A stretch of 64,000 nt of DNA, taken from contig NW_019091474.1 of the NCBI RefSeq assembly GCF_001949145.1, positions 1,111,715-1,175,714 on the forward strand, in the 5' to 3' direction. Each line of letters opens with the position of its first letter. Within the stretch, counting starts at the first letter, position 1. The translations under genes and the position numbers were made by a program. Source of the DNA: Acanthaster planci (taxonomy: Eukaryota; Echinodermata; Asteroidea; Valvatida; Acanthasteridae). Under the pieces are notes generated by a model. It was not told the origin of the DNA. It saw only the letters and a list, made by a program, of their open reading frames with translations, and ran no database searches. Positions 13,401-26,060 of the stretch are shown piece by piece.

Positions 13401-15942
13401 ATTAATGTGTACTCCAATAAATGGCCCAAATATACTTCCTCAGCTTCTTGCCCACCTGTAATTTCTCAGGCATAATTCTGCGCAAATAAAATTGAACTTA
13501 AATCCATTGTTCTTTATTGCAGGAGCTGGAGACCCTCATCCTTGGTGGCTTGTAGACCTGGGTGGCCAGCACTGTTTGGAACAAGTAACAGTGACGCTTC
13601 GACGTCATGACGGCTTTGGTATTCTCTTATATGCTTTTGTTAATACATGTAGTAGTAATTTGAAGGTGACAAGAGGGGGTCTAGTTTTAAAAAGTCTTTT
13701 TCCTGACGTTTCCGTTTGGGTGATTTTCAAGGACGCTTCTTCCTTCTCTTTGTGTCTAGAACACGGATTCCGCTTTATTGCTGGGGTGCTGCGAGCGGGT
13801 CTCAGTTCCAACTACACGGAGAACATGCCCTGCGGCTCACCGGCTATGAGGGAACAGTCTTGGGCAGGGGCCATGATTCCGTTCCTGTGCGATACACCGA
13901 GGATGGCCAGATATATCAGCCTGGACATCGATCCGGCCAGTCAGAGTGTTCAAGAAGCAATTCTGCAGATTGCAGAGGTGACAGCGGAAGAATGGACAGG
14001 TATGATAGCTGATGGTGAAAAACAACGGGCGACATGTCTCTCCGCCTGAAGTTTCGCCAAGCAAACCTAAAACTGAATTTGGCAGAATTTCCTTTAGAAA
14101 TAAAAATTAATCTTTCTTAGGCATAATATCTTTTAAAATTATCTTTAAATAATGGATATGATGGTTTATCCTGTTTATTTTCATCTTACAAAATATGGAA
14201 GCTAAAAAGGAAAAGAATGAAATTAAGTATATTCAAGGAATTATCAGAATTTCTAAAAGGAAAATTTTGTTATTCAAAAGCATATTAATGTTCATGGTGT
14301 TTTTAAGCCACTCGTAGATCTGGTTCCATAAAGAAGTGGAAAACTCACCAAAAGAGATGCGTCAAGCTGTCACTTTCAGCTTAACAAAAAAGAACACGTC
14401 ATAATCCATTTTACCAATTTTAAACAAATAAGAGTTAACAACCAAGATTCAGTAAGTCTATATTAAAACCACCGCAATTTGGTATCACATGTTAACTGAA
14501 AGGGCAAAATGCATTACTCCAAACATTCAGTGAGGGAAAGATTATAAGCCAGCTTCATTTCCCATCTATCAATAGACCTATAAACAACCTTCATTGCAGA
14601 GGTAAGAATATGATACACAAGAGTAGAGCCCTTTTTATCCGGCGTAAGTGACCGCAAATTAAAAGGAATAAGGGGAAATCACATTTTAGAGTTGACCCGT
14701 GACAATGTGCTAAGAAAAGATTTCCCCACAGTTTTAATCATTTGAAGTCAAATTTTAGCATAAAATTAAGTCAGCTAGGCTTAAGAAGTGACCTTCGGTT
14801 TCAGCTTTTCTTGTGTTTCTGGAGTCTGAAGACAGCATATTCAACAAGTTGGGGTCCGTTTGATCGTGTGGTGAGCGGGAATCCTGTCCCTATCCCCAGA
14901 ATGTGGCATTTCCGGGCCAAATAAGCAACATTTTGTCATGGTCATCTTCACGCTTTTGGAAACAATCGGCCTCCCGTCTTCCCAAGTTTCTCAACCGCAA
15001 CAACACCAAGGCCTTTGTGGTAAGGGATGGTTTGCCAACCCAAACACCGCCTTGTGAGGAATCTACCGTTACAGCACGGAAAGGGTTCTTACAGCCAAAG
15101 AATTATTCCAAACGTTGTCACCCTTGTTGGTATTGAATGGCTTCGAAATGTTGTTGTAACAATAACTGATCACTTTTTTTCGACAGACATATCTTGGAAA
15201 CCCATTGCATAAACAGACGAGATTGCTAGAGAAAAAACAGTGAAGTTAGAATCATCGTGTGTAAACAAAACAAGAATAAGGGTGGTCAGTCAAGTTATAA
15301 TTACTTTGGAAATTTCGAGAAGTAACAAACATGAACTTAAGTAAAATAATGAGGAAATATCAACAAAGTTAGAAGAGAATTTAATTTTTGTGGAAATGAG
15401 GAAAGTTGATTGTAAAATTGTAAATTGTAGAATTGTAAACCATTTCCTGTATGTTAACACAGTTTAGAGTTCTCTAAAATAGTCAAAGAAAATTAGAAGT
15501 TGCGTTTTTTATGTGATACTTTGTTGTAATGTCCTATAATCTGGGGTTACCATTCCTTTTACAGGTAATGAAATCCGGAGTGGTGACAGTCACAGAAAGC
15601 TTCTTAACGAATAAAATGAAGTAACACATGAACAAAGAAAGAGAAGAATGGGAATTAGCTTTGCTTCTTCAACTTATCTTCTCAGATCGTTGGGTATGTA
15701 CCGATACAGCGACCTTCAAGAGAATGTTCAAGGGAGCCTTGAGCAGCGTCCCTGAGCCTATTATCTCGACCAAGGAGGCACGCTCTCTGGCGCAGTGTGC
15801 CAGCTACTGCAGCATGCAACCCGGCTGTGCCTCCTTCGACTTCACACCTGGGAGCAGAGTGTGCCGTCTCTACTGTCTGGCCCCAAACTACATGGAGATA
15901 ACTCCGAGTCAGGAATGCAGCGTCTACGGCCTGGTGAATTAA
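7414..15942 (+). CDS. secreted F-type lectin / PAN-domain protein, five exons
   Basis: Exons: 7414-7510, 10182-10283, 13523-13618, 13760-13999, 15686-15942 (TAA). Together 792 nt, 263 residues. All introns are GT-AG and phase 1. Exon 1 encodes a signal peptide (MAEARDHLGSLSPLILVVLL, then VCYCRHGHCA). Exons 2-4 encode an F5/8-type-C-like fucolectin domain: exon 2 has KDAWQSTTF and RANDGRADTYSHT, exon 3 has DPHPWWLVDLGGQHCLEQVT, exon 4 has RAGLSSNYTENMPCGSPAM and RYISLDIDPASQ, ending ILQIAEVTAEEW. Exon 5 encodes a Cys-rich PAN/Apple-like module with QCASYC, GCASFDF and VCRLYC, ending CSVYGLVN. The family binds fucosylated glycans and is often linked to innate recognition; PAN modules bind protein or carbohydrate. 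Extracellular location and glycan binding are inferred. AATAAA at 16282-16287 is a possible polyadenylation signal. Confidence 0.88.
7511..10181 (+). other. intron 1 of the lectin-PAN gene
   Basis: No further exon recognised in 2.7 kb. It holds a C run near 7625, a pair of diverged C-rich blocks (8119-8175 and 8487-8541, sharing the GTAC..A.GG.GTA.GCA..GGT.CCAACCCCCTC pattern), GGCCGTCCATAAATTACGTA near 8090 (a word seen in dispersed repeats), and a short hairpin at 9626-9656. Confidence 0.55.
9626..9656. repeat. AGCGCCTTA...TAAGGCGCT dispersed-repeat tail
   Basis: Perfect 9-bp inverted repeat (9626-9634 and 9648-9656) followed by GTATAAGTATGAGTAATAACAA. The pattern GCGCCTT...GGCGCTGTATAA plus a TAA-rich tail is a common end of short interspersed elements in marine invertebrates. 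Only this tail is recognisable. Confidence 0.4.
10850..12370 (-). pseudogene. decayed piggyBac (PGBD4-like) transposase
   Basis: Five overlapping minus-strand frames together follow the order of a piggyBac transposase. 12298-11798, extendable upstream through ETNRYAEQS, carries NLASDETVIKLKGRLSFKQY and MPRKPTKWGIKCF with the first catalytic Asp. 11796-11614 has SIFADNHYTSPALV with the second. 11531-11286 has EYNKHMGGTDLASQ with the third. 11292-11026 has LDIRLLNARMVYIN. 11152-10850 has the C-terminal Cys-rich domain (CAVCSTKAGRR, MICKTCDKPICVIGCF). Successive segments are in different frames, so at least four frameshifts break it and no active protein is expected. It lies antisense in intron 2 of the lectin-PAN gene. 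I could not define terminal inverted repeats or TTAA target sites. Confidence 0.88.
12526..12557. repeat. perfect 14-bp hairpin with GAAA loop
   Basis: TTTGCTGCTGCCGA (12526-12539), loop GAAA, then the exact reverse complement (12544-12557). The arms contain GCTGCTGCC repeats. Lies in intron 2 of the lectin-PAN gene about 160 bp beyond the piggyBac remnant. Confidence 0.8.
12556..12600 (+). repeat. 24-bp tandem duplication
   Basis: AACAATTCTTGCAAAATGTC with a following G occurs at 12556-12576 and again at 12580-12600, separated by GCC. It directly abuts the preceding hairpin. Confidence 0.8.
14000..15685 (+). other. intron 4 of the lectin-PAN gene
   Basis: AT-rich sequence with no recognised exon, RNA gene or transposon protein. 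The open frames inside it are short and featureless. Confidence 0.55.
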
Positions 15943-16888
15943 CGCGAAACCATTTTTTAAAAGTCCGTGGTCGCAACCATATGATGGAACGTATCAGGGG
16001 GAGCAACTTTATAGCAAAAGGAGCTTGAAGTTTTTGCTGCACATCAGCCCCCCATAGGGAACTGACTATCGATACAACACTGTCTACATATATCGATATA
16101 AAGCTATAGAGCACTTATGTTCATGGCGTTCATTACCAAAGTGTGCTTGCACAAGATTAGCACTCAACAACAGCATATAGCAACAGGTGGTGTCTGATTT
16201 CGCGCGCTCTTAAAAAAAACTTAAGCGTCGTCTTTGTGGAGTTTATTCAGTAAACTGAGCAAAAATAATGTTTTTTTGAATAATAAATTCAAATTTCATC
16301 AAGCAATTTATGTTTGAGTAGCATCGGTATTGTGCAAAAAACCTGCTTTAAAATAAACCCCATTATTATTATTTTTTCATTTGAAGAGATTGAATGTTGC
16401 CAAAATAAATCGATTTCTATTGTAAATTAAGTTTTCCTGGTAATAACAAGCAGATTATTGAAAACAAGAATACTGTCTTAATCCTTTGCATGGAAAATGT
16501 GGAATCCACTGGATAGTAATTTTGCGAAATTTGTTTGAATATGAATCAAATTTTTTTGTTTTTTATTTACAGGAACACAGAACAACTCGCAAATGGCTTA
16601 CAAGGCCCAAGGCAATGGGAGGTCTTGCAAAATTAACATTAACAAGTTTCCAGAAGTCAGAAATGAACATTTCTTTTGAAATAAAAAAGATTTCAGCCAA
16701 GTTATCCAAACATTAATTCTCGAAGAACGTACTTGGATGCTGCCATCTGGCACGTTGTTTTGCCACATATTATACCAGCAATAACTGGTTGTACATTCCT
16801 GGAACAATAAATCGAGCTGTTCTTGAACATACGAGAACTTGACAAGCCGCTCGTACTCGACCATACGAAGAGAATATATCGGGTGCAC
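15943..16888. other. 3' flank of the lectin-PAN gene
   Basis: No coding exon recognised. Contains AATAAA at 16282-16287, a possible polyadenylation signal for the upstream gene. Confidence 0.45.
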
Positions 16889-17065
16889 AATACGGGCGAT
16901 TCACAATAGTGCGCCGCCAAGAGTTTGCAACACGTTGGCCAATCATAACGCACGGAAGTTGTCGACCCTTTCCGAACACGCATTGGGTCGACAAATTTCG
17001 CGCATTGTGATAGGACAACGCGTTCCAAACTCTTGGTGGCGCACTATTGTGAAATGGATATGCGT
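16889..17065. mobile_element. fold-back MITE, family A, copy 1
   Basis: About 177 bp whose two halves are inverted copies: TTCACAATAGTGCGCCGCCA and onward on the left is matched by the reverse complement of TGGTGGCGCACTATTGTGAA on the right, with paired GCAACACGTTGG / CCAACGCGTTG-type segments inside. A second copy with better arms is at 44353-44530. No coding capacity, so it is a non-autonomous DNA transposon or similar fold-back element. Confidence 0.8.
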
Positions 17066-20000
17066 AAAAACATAAACGTGAGAACCGGCCCCTGAGCCAT
17101 CACGCGTGAGTACTCCTTTCATTTGCACTGCGCTTCCTGGTTAAAAATGACGTCACACCTCGGTACTAATACTCTATAGCAACACCTTGAGCCGGAAGGC
17201 ATCTTATATGATTCTGTTTCTGTGCCTTTTCTAAAATCTCATTACAGTCCTGCCAAGTATAAAAGGTTGGCAGTGTCACAAAAAGATTCGCAGTGTAGTC
17301 TGAAATATGTGCTCTTTTTAATCTATTACAAAAAATCACACTTGTAACCAATGAACTTTTAAAATCATTCACATATAGAACACATTTTCTATAAAGCCAT
17401 CCTTGGCACAATACATGTATTAACGCGACACAAAGCTAATTCTGGTGTTGGTGGGCGTGTTGTCGTCGTTGTTGAAATCATTTCATTTCTTTGTTATTTT
17501 CCTCAATCACTTGATCAAGCCTTTAAATGGAATGCATTTAACTTTTGTTAAATTCACAGAATGCATACTCACAATGTTGTCACAAATTTTCGCTTTCGCT
17601 CAGAGTATATCCAGCCTATATGGATTAACTTTGAACCGTACTCTAGTCGTTTTGGTAGAATGTTGATGAATTAGTAGAAAAGTGACTTAATGCACACAAT
17701 AGCTGTATAATTACTTGGAGCACAAATTTGTTCGATCGGTCTTGTTACGAAGATCAAGTTCTAATTTTGCTCTATCCCGAAGTACTTTAAGGGATCAAGG
17801 AAATGAATTTTTCTCAGAACATTTTTTGTGTATCTCTGTACTCTTCTTCCATGTATGAAGATTGTTTGACATCTTTTTTTAGTTAGGTGAACTGAACGGT
17901 GCACTTTTTCAAACATTAAAAATTGACCAAGCATTTCAGGACAAGTGAGGGCGCTTTTGCTTTGCAAATCCAGGAAGAAATGGTTAGGGGGTTGTATGCT
18001 TTCATGTTCAAATTGTGAACCCCAAATTTGCTTTCTGGGAAGATTTCCGTGAAAAGGTTTTTGCTGGATTATTGCCATATTGCCATAGCAGTGGTTAAAA
18101 AATCTAGAAATATTCTGTGCACAAACCAGTGCAAATATACATTTGCATAAAACAAAGAAATCAAAATATGGGTTACAATTGCAAAGCAAAAATTTTAAAT
18201 CAGGTTAATTGAAACACAAAGATGCAATTTCAAGGATTTTAATAAAATATATAAAAAATATTTCTATTTCCTGGTTCCTTTGAATATTTCGTGAAGTAGA
18301 CCAGCAGAATGTTTTTTCTGTACGGCACAGTTGAAACAATAAACACCACTTGAATTTTCTGTTTAGGCCAAACAATGCAGTACGAACCAGAAAGCAAATA
18401 AACACGCTAATGCATCAAACATTACACTTTCAATTTACATTAATTATACATTGTATAGGAATTTATTGATGGCTTAAAATGAGTTATAAAAACGTTGACC
18501 GCCCCGTTCAAATAACGCAGACTGTGTCTGACATTATTTTAATCATAATTTGGCGGTAAAATGGATAATGACAAGCCCAATTTTTATTTGAGTTATTTAC
18601 TGAAAATGTAGAGAAGAAACCAGTAAGAGTTCTTCTTTAACCCCTGAAAAATACTTACGAGAAGGGCTTATATTATGAGAACTCTGATATATCATTTAAT
18701 TTTCTGAAAAAGTCGTGCTTTTTCACTGCGGCGACATGAATACATATCATAATGCATTTCTGGTGGGTAGCAGGCTAAACTCTTCGAAATGCAGACAAGA
18801 CAATTTTCAACAAACTTCAAGCATCCGAGCTGAATATAATTAAAGGGATAATCTGAAATATTCAGTAATAATAATAGTAAAAATGTGAAATCATCAGTAT
18901 TATAATTCTTATCATTGTATTGCCATTATAATAATTACTTTTTCAGGCACACTGTAATCGGTAAAGTCTCTTGAGTCAACCTCGTTAACCTTTTCATTTC
19001 TGGTAGAAACGAAATGGTTCATTAAATTATTTATTTATTAACGGACGCCGTAAATACAAAAAAAAAAAAAGACCATCACTTGCTGGCGTCTGCCTCGTCC
19101 TTTTCTCAAAGATGAATGAGGTACGGTTCCACCAGTCCCCACTGAACATAATTTAATGTCTGGTTCATGAGTCCATCAATAGTACATGACTTGTACGCAG
19201 CCCAGTCACCGCAGTGGCGCATCCAGGTGTTTGTGTTCGGTTGACTTGAGGGGGATTTTTTTTCTGGGATTCTCCTTTGTTGTTCACTGTGTCTTTTTAA
19301 ACATCCTGCTAACAATTTATAAAATAAGAAATAGAGATTTAAATTTCAATAATATTAAAAACCTGCTAACCTTGGCCTAATATGACAAATTGGTCCCATT
19401 TCTTGTGAAATTGGGAGCTAGTTCCAGTTCCATTCATGTTTTATGGAACTTGATGGGGATTCAAACTATAAATGAACATGCCTTTTCATTCAGGAATACT
19501 CTAGTCGCACCCCTTAGAATGTACCTTCTATGCATATCTCTCACTTTCTATTACACTTTAACACAGCTTTTGCTGATTCTTCGTCCTGAACTTATTTCTG
19601 GGGGGGGGGAGCCACCTTTTAATGAGGGGAGACGAATTTTTCACATGGGAAAAGCACTCATCGGCCCAGAAAAACAATTAACATCAGGAGAAGGTCTCAT
19701 TATGAGATTTTTTCTCCAGCATATTGATAATTTTCATCGCTTTTCCTTCTCCATTCTCCCAATATCTTTGGCTTTGACCCCTGTTTTATGTTCCTTATTT
19801 GGAGAAGGATTATCCTCTCGCCCTGGAAACGCCCATTTCCCGGATGGCTGAAATACAGTCATTCGGCTGTCACTAATGTAGGGTAGTTCATAGAATTTGC
19901 GTCAGTAAATTGGACGTGCGTGAAGGTATCGCTCATGTACATTCCGGGTTATAAGGCCGTTCAACAGCATCCCAAAGTATTGTAGAATTTACCCAATCTG

Positions 20001-21254
20001 TATTTTAAAAATGATTTTAAGCTTTTTATGTTTTGTTCTTTCGTTTTTAAATTATGCTTTAGAATTTGCAACACATGTGCAACTATCAGCTGAACTCTTT
20101 CATCTGTTAATTAAAATGACCTTCATGCAGCCCCTGGTGGATGCCATTAGTCACTTCAATGAAACACTCTTTTATATATACCAATATTATAACAGCTTGG
20201 TGTCTGAATAATGATATGCGAAGGTGATTCTTGTTCGACTTGTTAATTTTTAATAGGACATCGCATAAATTCTGCTCTGTCAAAAAACCATCACAGTCGG
20301 CTCTGAAATGACTGTAATATCGTCATTAATAACCGAGACAGGACAATTTTTTCTTGTACACTATTGAGAGAATGCGACTTATTTTTCCAACGATCGTCTG
20401 GCAGGAGCGATTCAAGAGGAAGAACATATTTTGTGATCCTTTTGTTGTGTCATTTACATCAAGGCTCCGGTATCATGAGAAAGTAACGCCAAAGAAGAAA
20501 TTCGACGAGAACTGTACTCAAGTCTAAATAATTTATTAACTTCAGAACTCACGTCTTGAAGAACACGATACAGAAATAAATCGTACAAGGTAGGCGCTGT
20601 CAACGGTTCCCTCAGACCAACTACGCCGAGCACAGCAACGTGGCCGAAATTTAAAGACATTATTACGTAATCTAACTAACAAATGAATAGACAATTCCAC
20701 CTAGCTGGTGTATTAAAAAACGTGAAGAATGTTTCACAACATACGACCCCACTTAATAAAATTGGCGCCTGCCAATTGATAAAGAAGTTACAAAAACACT
20801 AATTTAAAATGAATCCCCTTGATTTTGTTTAGTTCGACGTCAATCTGTAGGGTTGAGCCCTGCGCATGCATTCTTCGTACGCGTGTATTCAGAATTATAA
20901 TTCCCGGCTCGTTAAAACAATTCAAAACATATCATCGCTTCTTTTGAATCTAGTTACGAGTTACAGAGGTATTCCCAAAGTATACGGTATACTTGTGTTC
21001 GTTATATTGTGCTGATCAGCACTGTGCGCCTTCTTCGTGTGTTCCTCTTTTTTGCCATCTACTGAAGTTGTCTGCGCCGTACCGCGATCTTTACTTGTGA
21101 CAGTGACAGTGGCAGGTCACGTGGATCTGTCGGAGCCCCAATTACCTATGGCAGTGATGGTATCGTCATCGCACGGTATTACACAGGTTACGCTTACGCA
21201 CTGTGTCAAGATTTTTCTCACCAGCAAAATTTGTTTTCCCAAACCCTGGTCGAG
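17066..21254. other. intergenic region between the two PAN genes
   Basis: No exon recognised in 4.2 kb. A 142-codon minus-strand frame (17761-18189) and a 153-codon plus-strand frame (19390-19851) show no domain or splice context I can identify and are probably chance frames. A G run lies near 19602. Confidence 0.5.
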
Positions 21255-21351
21255 ATGGAAGCGGCAGAAGATCACTCTAAGGGCCTTTGCTATCTGTTTT
21301 TGGTGTTGATGTTGGCATGCTGTTGCAAACATGTCTGTTGCACCCTTGAAG
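21255..21351 (+). CDS. signal-peptide exon of the second PAN gene
   Basis: 97 nt, exactly the length of exon 1 at 7414-7510, and ends in the same phase with a GT donor (GAAG/gtaagt). It encodes MEAAEDHSKGLCYLFLVLML followed by ACCCKHVCCTLE, alignable residue by residue with the first gene (M-E/A-x-A-x-D-H, then a leucine-rich core, then C-x-C-x-H-x-x-C-x-L). The CGAGATGG start context is also shared. It should therefore encode the signal peptide of a tandem paralog. The nearest acceptor in the same phase with clear homology is the PAN exon at 29688. Confidence 0.75.
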
Positions 21352-23222
21352 GTAAGTCTTGCATTACATTGAGATACTGATGTCTCAAAGTTAGCATGAG
21401 TTACATGTAAATTTGAACTGTAATGTTTTGCTACGGTTTGCGCTGAGGTTGAATTGTTTTTCTCAGACAAAAAAATTATCACCTTAAAGGGATGGTTTGA
21501 TGGTGATAAACTGCCAGTGAGCTTTAAAACAAATTCTTCAGGTTTGGGCCAGTTACTTCTGAAAAACGGCTGCACTGCCAAAAGGCTCTGTCCGATCTGA
21601 ATTCTTAAAACTAAATTATTGCAAATTTGATATTTAATGGTAAACGTATGGAAATCATGGGACAAACATCTGTTTGGAGTTGGTCGGCGGAGGCAGGGCG
21701 GGGCTGGCCCACTTACCCACTTTTCGCTATTTGTTCAATTTACTTCTGAGACTGTCGGATATGATGGTCCATTGGTGACTTCCACCCACTCCTCTTTCTA
21801 GAAGCGAGTAATGCGAATGATGCAGACCATGCATCGTTGTATATGCGGGCGTCGCAAGAGCTGGGCAAGGTGGAAATGGGAAAATGAGAGACATTTTAAA
21901 AGAAAAAGAGAGAGAAAGAGAAAGACAAAGAGGAATTGGGATAAAAAAGAAAATTTGGGAGGTTCAATGAAAAGGCATCGAGATTGCTTCCCTCCATCGT
22001 TGACAGTTTGTCATTCTGCTTCCATCCGTTACTTTGCTTCCTCCCGGAAAGAGTTACGCCCCTTCCTCGCGACGCCCATGGGTTAAGTGTCAGAGAAACA
22101 GGTTGTCTGTCCTGTGTTGCAGAAGTTTGCAGTTGGAGGTGCATTAAAGAGGCAGGATCGTTACAAGGTTGGAATTTGTACCGTTGGTCTTAACAAGGAT
22201 ACTCCAGTTTCTCAATGTTTTGGTCTTGAAAATGTCACCTTACAACCACCGTAGATCGTGAAGTTGAGGGTATGTGCATTTAATATAACTGTGGACGGTC
22301 ATTTTGTATGCCAAGGTCAAGTGCATGTACTGAATGATGCTATAAGCATCTGCTTCCAGTTAAACGGCCAAGCCCTTTCTGCGTACAAAATCAGGCTCGT
22401 TTAGCCACGCAAAGCAATATGTATTCAGTTGCGACATGAGGGTTAAAGTTGTTGGTGCCACAATGGCAGTTGGCGCGCTAGCATAGCTACAAAATTAGAT
22501 TCCCAGAATGTAAAGTTGTTGCAACTCTGTACGGTTCTATAATTGTAGGGGGTTATTTCGTAATACCCAGCAAGATGGGGACGGAAGGGTACCTCCCTTA
22601 CATGTCCAATCATGGAGAAAGGACACAGAAGGAGTTACAACTCTGGCACATTAAAGTGCTCGATGATTAACGCCGCCTTGTCATACGAACAATGGTAAAC
22701 ATTCCAAAAGTTCCTGATTAAATGTTGCCCGCAGCTTAGCCGAAAAAGTTAAATCAGCAATACCTTAGAAATATCTGTGTTGTTCTTCTTCGCAAGTAAC
22801 TACAACTTATCGCAGTGACCAGGAAATAGAAAGAAAAAAATATCTTATATTAGATTTAATTTGCCGGCGTGAATAATTTTTTAAAAAGATTTTAATGAAC
22901 CTTTCCATTATCCGTGCAATGTTTGTATTTTTAATTTGTCCCTCCAAAACATCATTTTCCAAGGTCTTTGTACGGATTTGGCTAAGATTAGCCAACAATA
23001 TGTTCATCACCACAGGACAGTTCAGTTCACGGAGAACACAATGCGCCATATGAGATCTCATAAAATACCGTTTTGTGTAAATTCCGTAATAACAATGACT
23101 CAAATAAAACACAAAGCCCGATAAACTACTTAAGCGTTCGATAAGGGTAATAATTGCACATGCACACTTCGGGTCATGGAAGTCAGTCGCGGGCGACTAA
23201 GACGTCATAAGTGGCGGCCACA
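21352..23222 (+). other. first part of the intron of the second PAN gene
   Basis: No homolog of the F-lectin exons was found here in either orientation. A purine tract (AG/AAAG-rich) covers roughly 21895-21960. An acceptor-like site near 22122 opens about 23 codons to a stop without lectin similarity. Confidence 0.5.
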
Positions 23223-23539
23223 CTATAGGAATGCAGCAGCTGTTGATCCAGCAGGTGTTGGATCAGGTCTCCTCTCTTTTCGGGCCTGACGCTTCAGGTC
23301 CAGGTTTTGCAGACATCTCTCCTCAAATGCCTGTATTCCTTTTTGGACAGCAAGTTGCCAGGCACTGCGGTCAGTGGCCAAAGTCTCCCATCCACGTTGA
23401 ATAACACCAATAATACCAAAGGATCTCAAGGACGTCTTTAGACAATCTTTGTAGAGTTTGAGTGGCCGTCCAATGCTCCTGCTGCCAGAGGCCAGCTCCG
23501 AGAAGAAGATCATCTTTGCTATGCTCGTGCCATCCATGA

Positions 23540-24112
23540 GAAGAGAGTCCTAATGGGTGGGTTGCTGCATATCATCATCGTCTGATGACAGCCCATGAGA
23601 CTGCTAGGAAGTTACTGGAGTCGGCAGCAGACAACCAAAAGAAGGCATTTGATAAAAAGGCGAGAAATCTACCTCTTCTTCGAGAACGCATCCTTGTTCG
23701 CAATAGAGGTCTGAGAGGGCGGTGTAAAACGACCGACCGATGGGAGTCTGTTCCCTATGTTGTTGTCCGGCAACTTCACCCAGCCATTCCTGTCTATAAG
23801 GTAGAGCAGGAGCAGACCAAGAAGAGCAAGATTCTCCATCACCATGCACTGGGATTATGCAAATTCAAGTCTTCCCCAGAACCGTCCCATCTCTCTTCAC
23901 AGGATGTACCCAAGGAAACAAATAGTCCAATACCCTCCAACAACCTGAACCCAGATGCTACAGTCTTCCGCGCCCACGGTTGGCTCAAACCGATGGCCAG
24001 TACACCATCCGGGTGCAGGTTTCCACCTGTCCCACTGTTGAGAATTCGAGAACCGCCCACACAGCTCAGCGCTGATGCCGTCCCCCCCCCCGAAGCTGAG
24101 CTTTCATTATGA
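23540..24112 (+). mobile_element. Ty3/gypsy-type pol C-terminal fragment nested in the LINE
   Basis: A 175-codon plus-strand frame (23585-24112) resembles the end of a Ty3/gypsy polyprotein just after integrase: ARKLLESAADNQKKAFDKKA, then RGLRGRCKTTDRWESVPYVV, then HPAIPVYKVEQEQ. The frame carries no stop until 24110, although it is only a fragment and no LTR is visible. It lies opposite to the LINE and exactly separates LINE coding near 24120 from its tail at 23537, so it entered after the LINE. Confidence 0.75.
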
Positions 24113-25499
24113 ATGCTTCGATCCCAGGCAAAATGGCTCTGCAAAGCACTTCTGTGTTGGAGACTCTATTCTCCCAAAAAATGCCCATGATCTTGCGCAG
24201 GCAGCGAAGGTGGAACTGGTCAAGCGCTTTCATCTATTTCCTGTAGAGCGGGCATGTTCACAACCATACAGCAAGGACATGATGACTGCTGCCCTGTAGA
24301 CTGCCAGTTTGGCGCGTCGTTTGATACCATGCTCACCCAACACTCTTGAGTGGAGCCGAAGGAGGCCCCTGCCATTGTGAGCCCTAAGCTCCCTAAGTAG
24401 GTGAAGCTCACCATGTTTTTCAACTTTGTACCCTCAATTTCTGGTGAGAGCTGGTGAGATCTTGGCGGTTTGGTTCACTCAATGCTGCAAGTGCACAGTC
24501 ATCAGCGAACACGAAGTCTCTCACTTAGGCTTCACGAACTTTAGTTTTTGCCTTTAGACGTCTCAGATCAAAGAAACTCCCATCATACCTGTAGCGAACA
24601 GTAATCCCTGCATTAGTCGAGGAGAGCACATAGTAGCAAACATAAAGCTGAAGGGTTTGGGTGCCAAAACACAGCCATTTGAAACAGGAAAAACGTCAGA
24701 CATGGAGCCATTTCCCACAACACGGGCCATCATGCCGTCGTGAAATGATCTAACAATACTGACAAACTTCCGTGGACAGTTTGGACAGGATGGCCCAGAG
24801 ACCCTTGCGACTGACGGTGTCAAACAACAAAAAGGAGGTATAGGCTCTGGTTCTGCTCACAGCACTTCTCCTGGATTTGTCGGACCGAAAAGACCATATT
24901 GATCGTGCTCCTGTTGCTTCTGAAGCCACACTGGCTCTCAGATACCACATCATCAAGCAGGTGTTGTGTGATACGGTTGAGGAAAGTGCAGGCCATAATC
25001 TTTCCTGCAATGCTAAGCAGTGAAATGCCTCGGTGACAGACACAGGATCCGCTGACCCCCTTGCTCTTGTAAAGGTGGATGATGTTGGCGTCCTTAAAAT
25101 CCTGTGGGACCGAACCCTCCTCTCAGAACAGCTGCATCAAGTCTGTAAGCTTAGCTGTCACAGCCTTTCCTCCCACTTTGAAGATTTCACGGGGTATCCC
25201 ATCAGGCCCCGGAGCTTTACCGACTTGGAGCTGCTTGATGACTCGCTGGGTTTCCTCTGCGCTAGGAGGGTTGTCGAGGGATGCCAAGGCTGGGTGCTGA
25301 GGAATGTCCTGGATAACCTGCTGATCAATGTGAGAGGGTTTGCTGAACAGCTGAACTAAGGTGCTCTTTTCTATGAGGAGGCTGCCATCAGCAGATGGAA
25401 CAGGTGCCATAGCATTGGAAAAAGGGCCATAAACTACCTTCAAACAAGCAAAGAACGTCTGCGTAGAGGGAGTGACCTCTTTTGGAGAGGCCACTGGAG

Positions 25500-26060
25500 C
25501 TAATTAACGTGTAAATTTTTTTGTCCAAATGCAAAAGCTATTTATTATATCCTACCCCTGTTCATGCTGAAAAACCTGGTTTAGTCACTTTATAGCCTGG
25601 GCATCCCCTAGCCAGAAAAAAATTTAAAAATCCAGCCAGCCTCCAGCCAACTCCCATAGGACTGTGTGCTAAGTGGCCCCTTGTGTACAATCTAATGGAG
25701 TATTTACAAAACAGTGCCTGGGCCAGGCAGTGGAATGTTTTTTTATCAGGGACAGCTGTCTGGAACTTTTCAGAGGCCTCTTTCAGCTGTCTTTGAAGTG
25801 TTATTTTGTTTGGGGGGGGGGTGTTGTGGTGGTGGTGCGGCTTGGCTGGCGCGTGGCGAGGGCCCCCCTCCCAAATCGGGATAGCCTGGAAAAGGGCCCC
25901 CCACCGTGCTGTGATGTACTTTCGGTGGTTTTTAAGAGATGTAGAGGCTAGGGGACAACCACTGAAGCATTTATATACCTTTAGGTCGGACTCAGGGCTC
26001 TGCAACTCTGAGAAATGATACGGCCTCTCCAAACGAGCAGCTCAAGCAACCATGCAAAAA
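25500..26060. mobile_element. unidentified insertion inside the LINE
   Basis: LINE coding stops after the endonuclease (near 26066) and resumes with reverse transcriptase near 25494. The roughly 560 bp between have no LINE similarity. The segment holds a G run and GGTGGTGGT tract at about 25809-25840 and a 156-codon minus-strand frame without recognisable domains. The boundaries suggest an insertion, but I could not define terminal repeats or a target-site duplication. Confidence 0.45.

Noticed and set aside
17761-18189. 142-codon minus-strand frame as a gene
   Set aside because: No recognisable motif, no splice context and AT-rich surroundings; likely chance.
21117-21665. 182-codon minus-strand open frame
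   Set aside because: It runs antisense across the signal-peptide exon at 21255-21351, which has a paralog and a good donor; no domain in the antisense frame.
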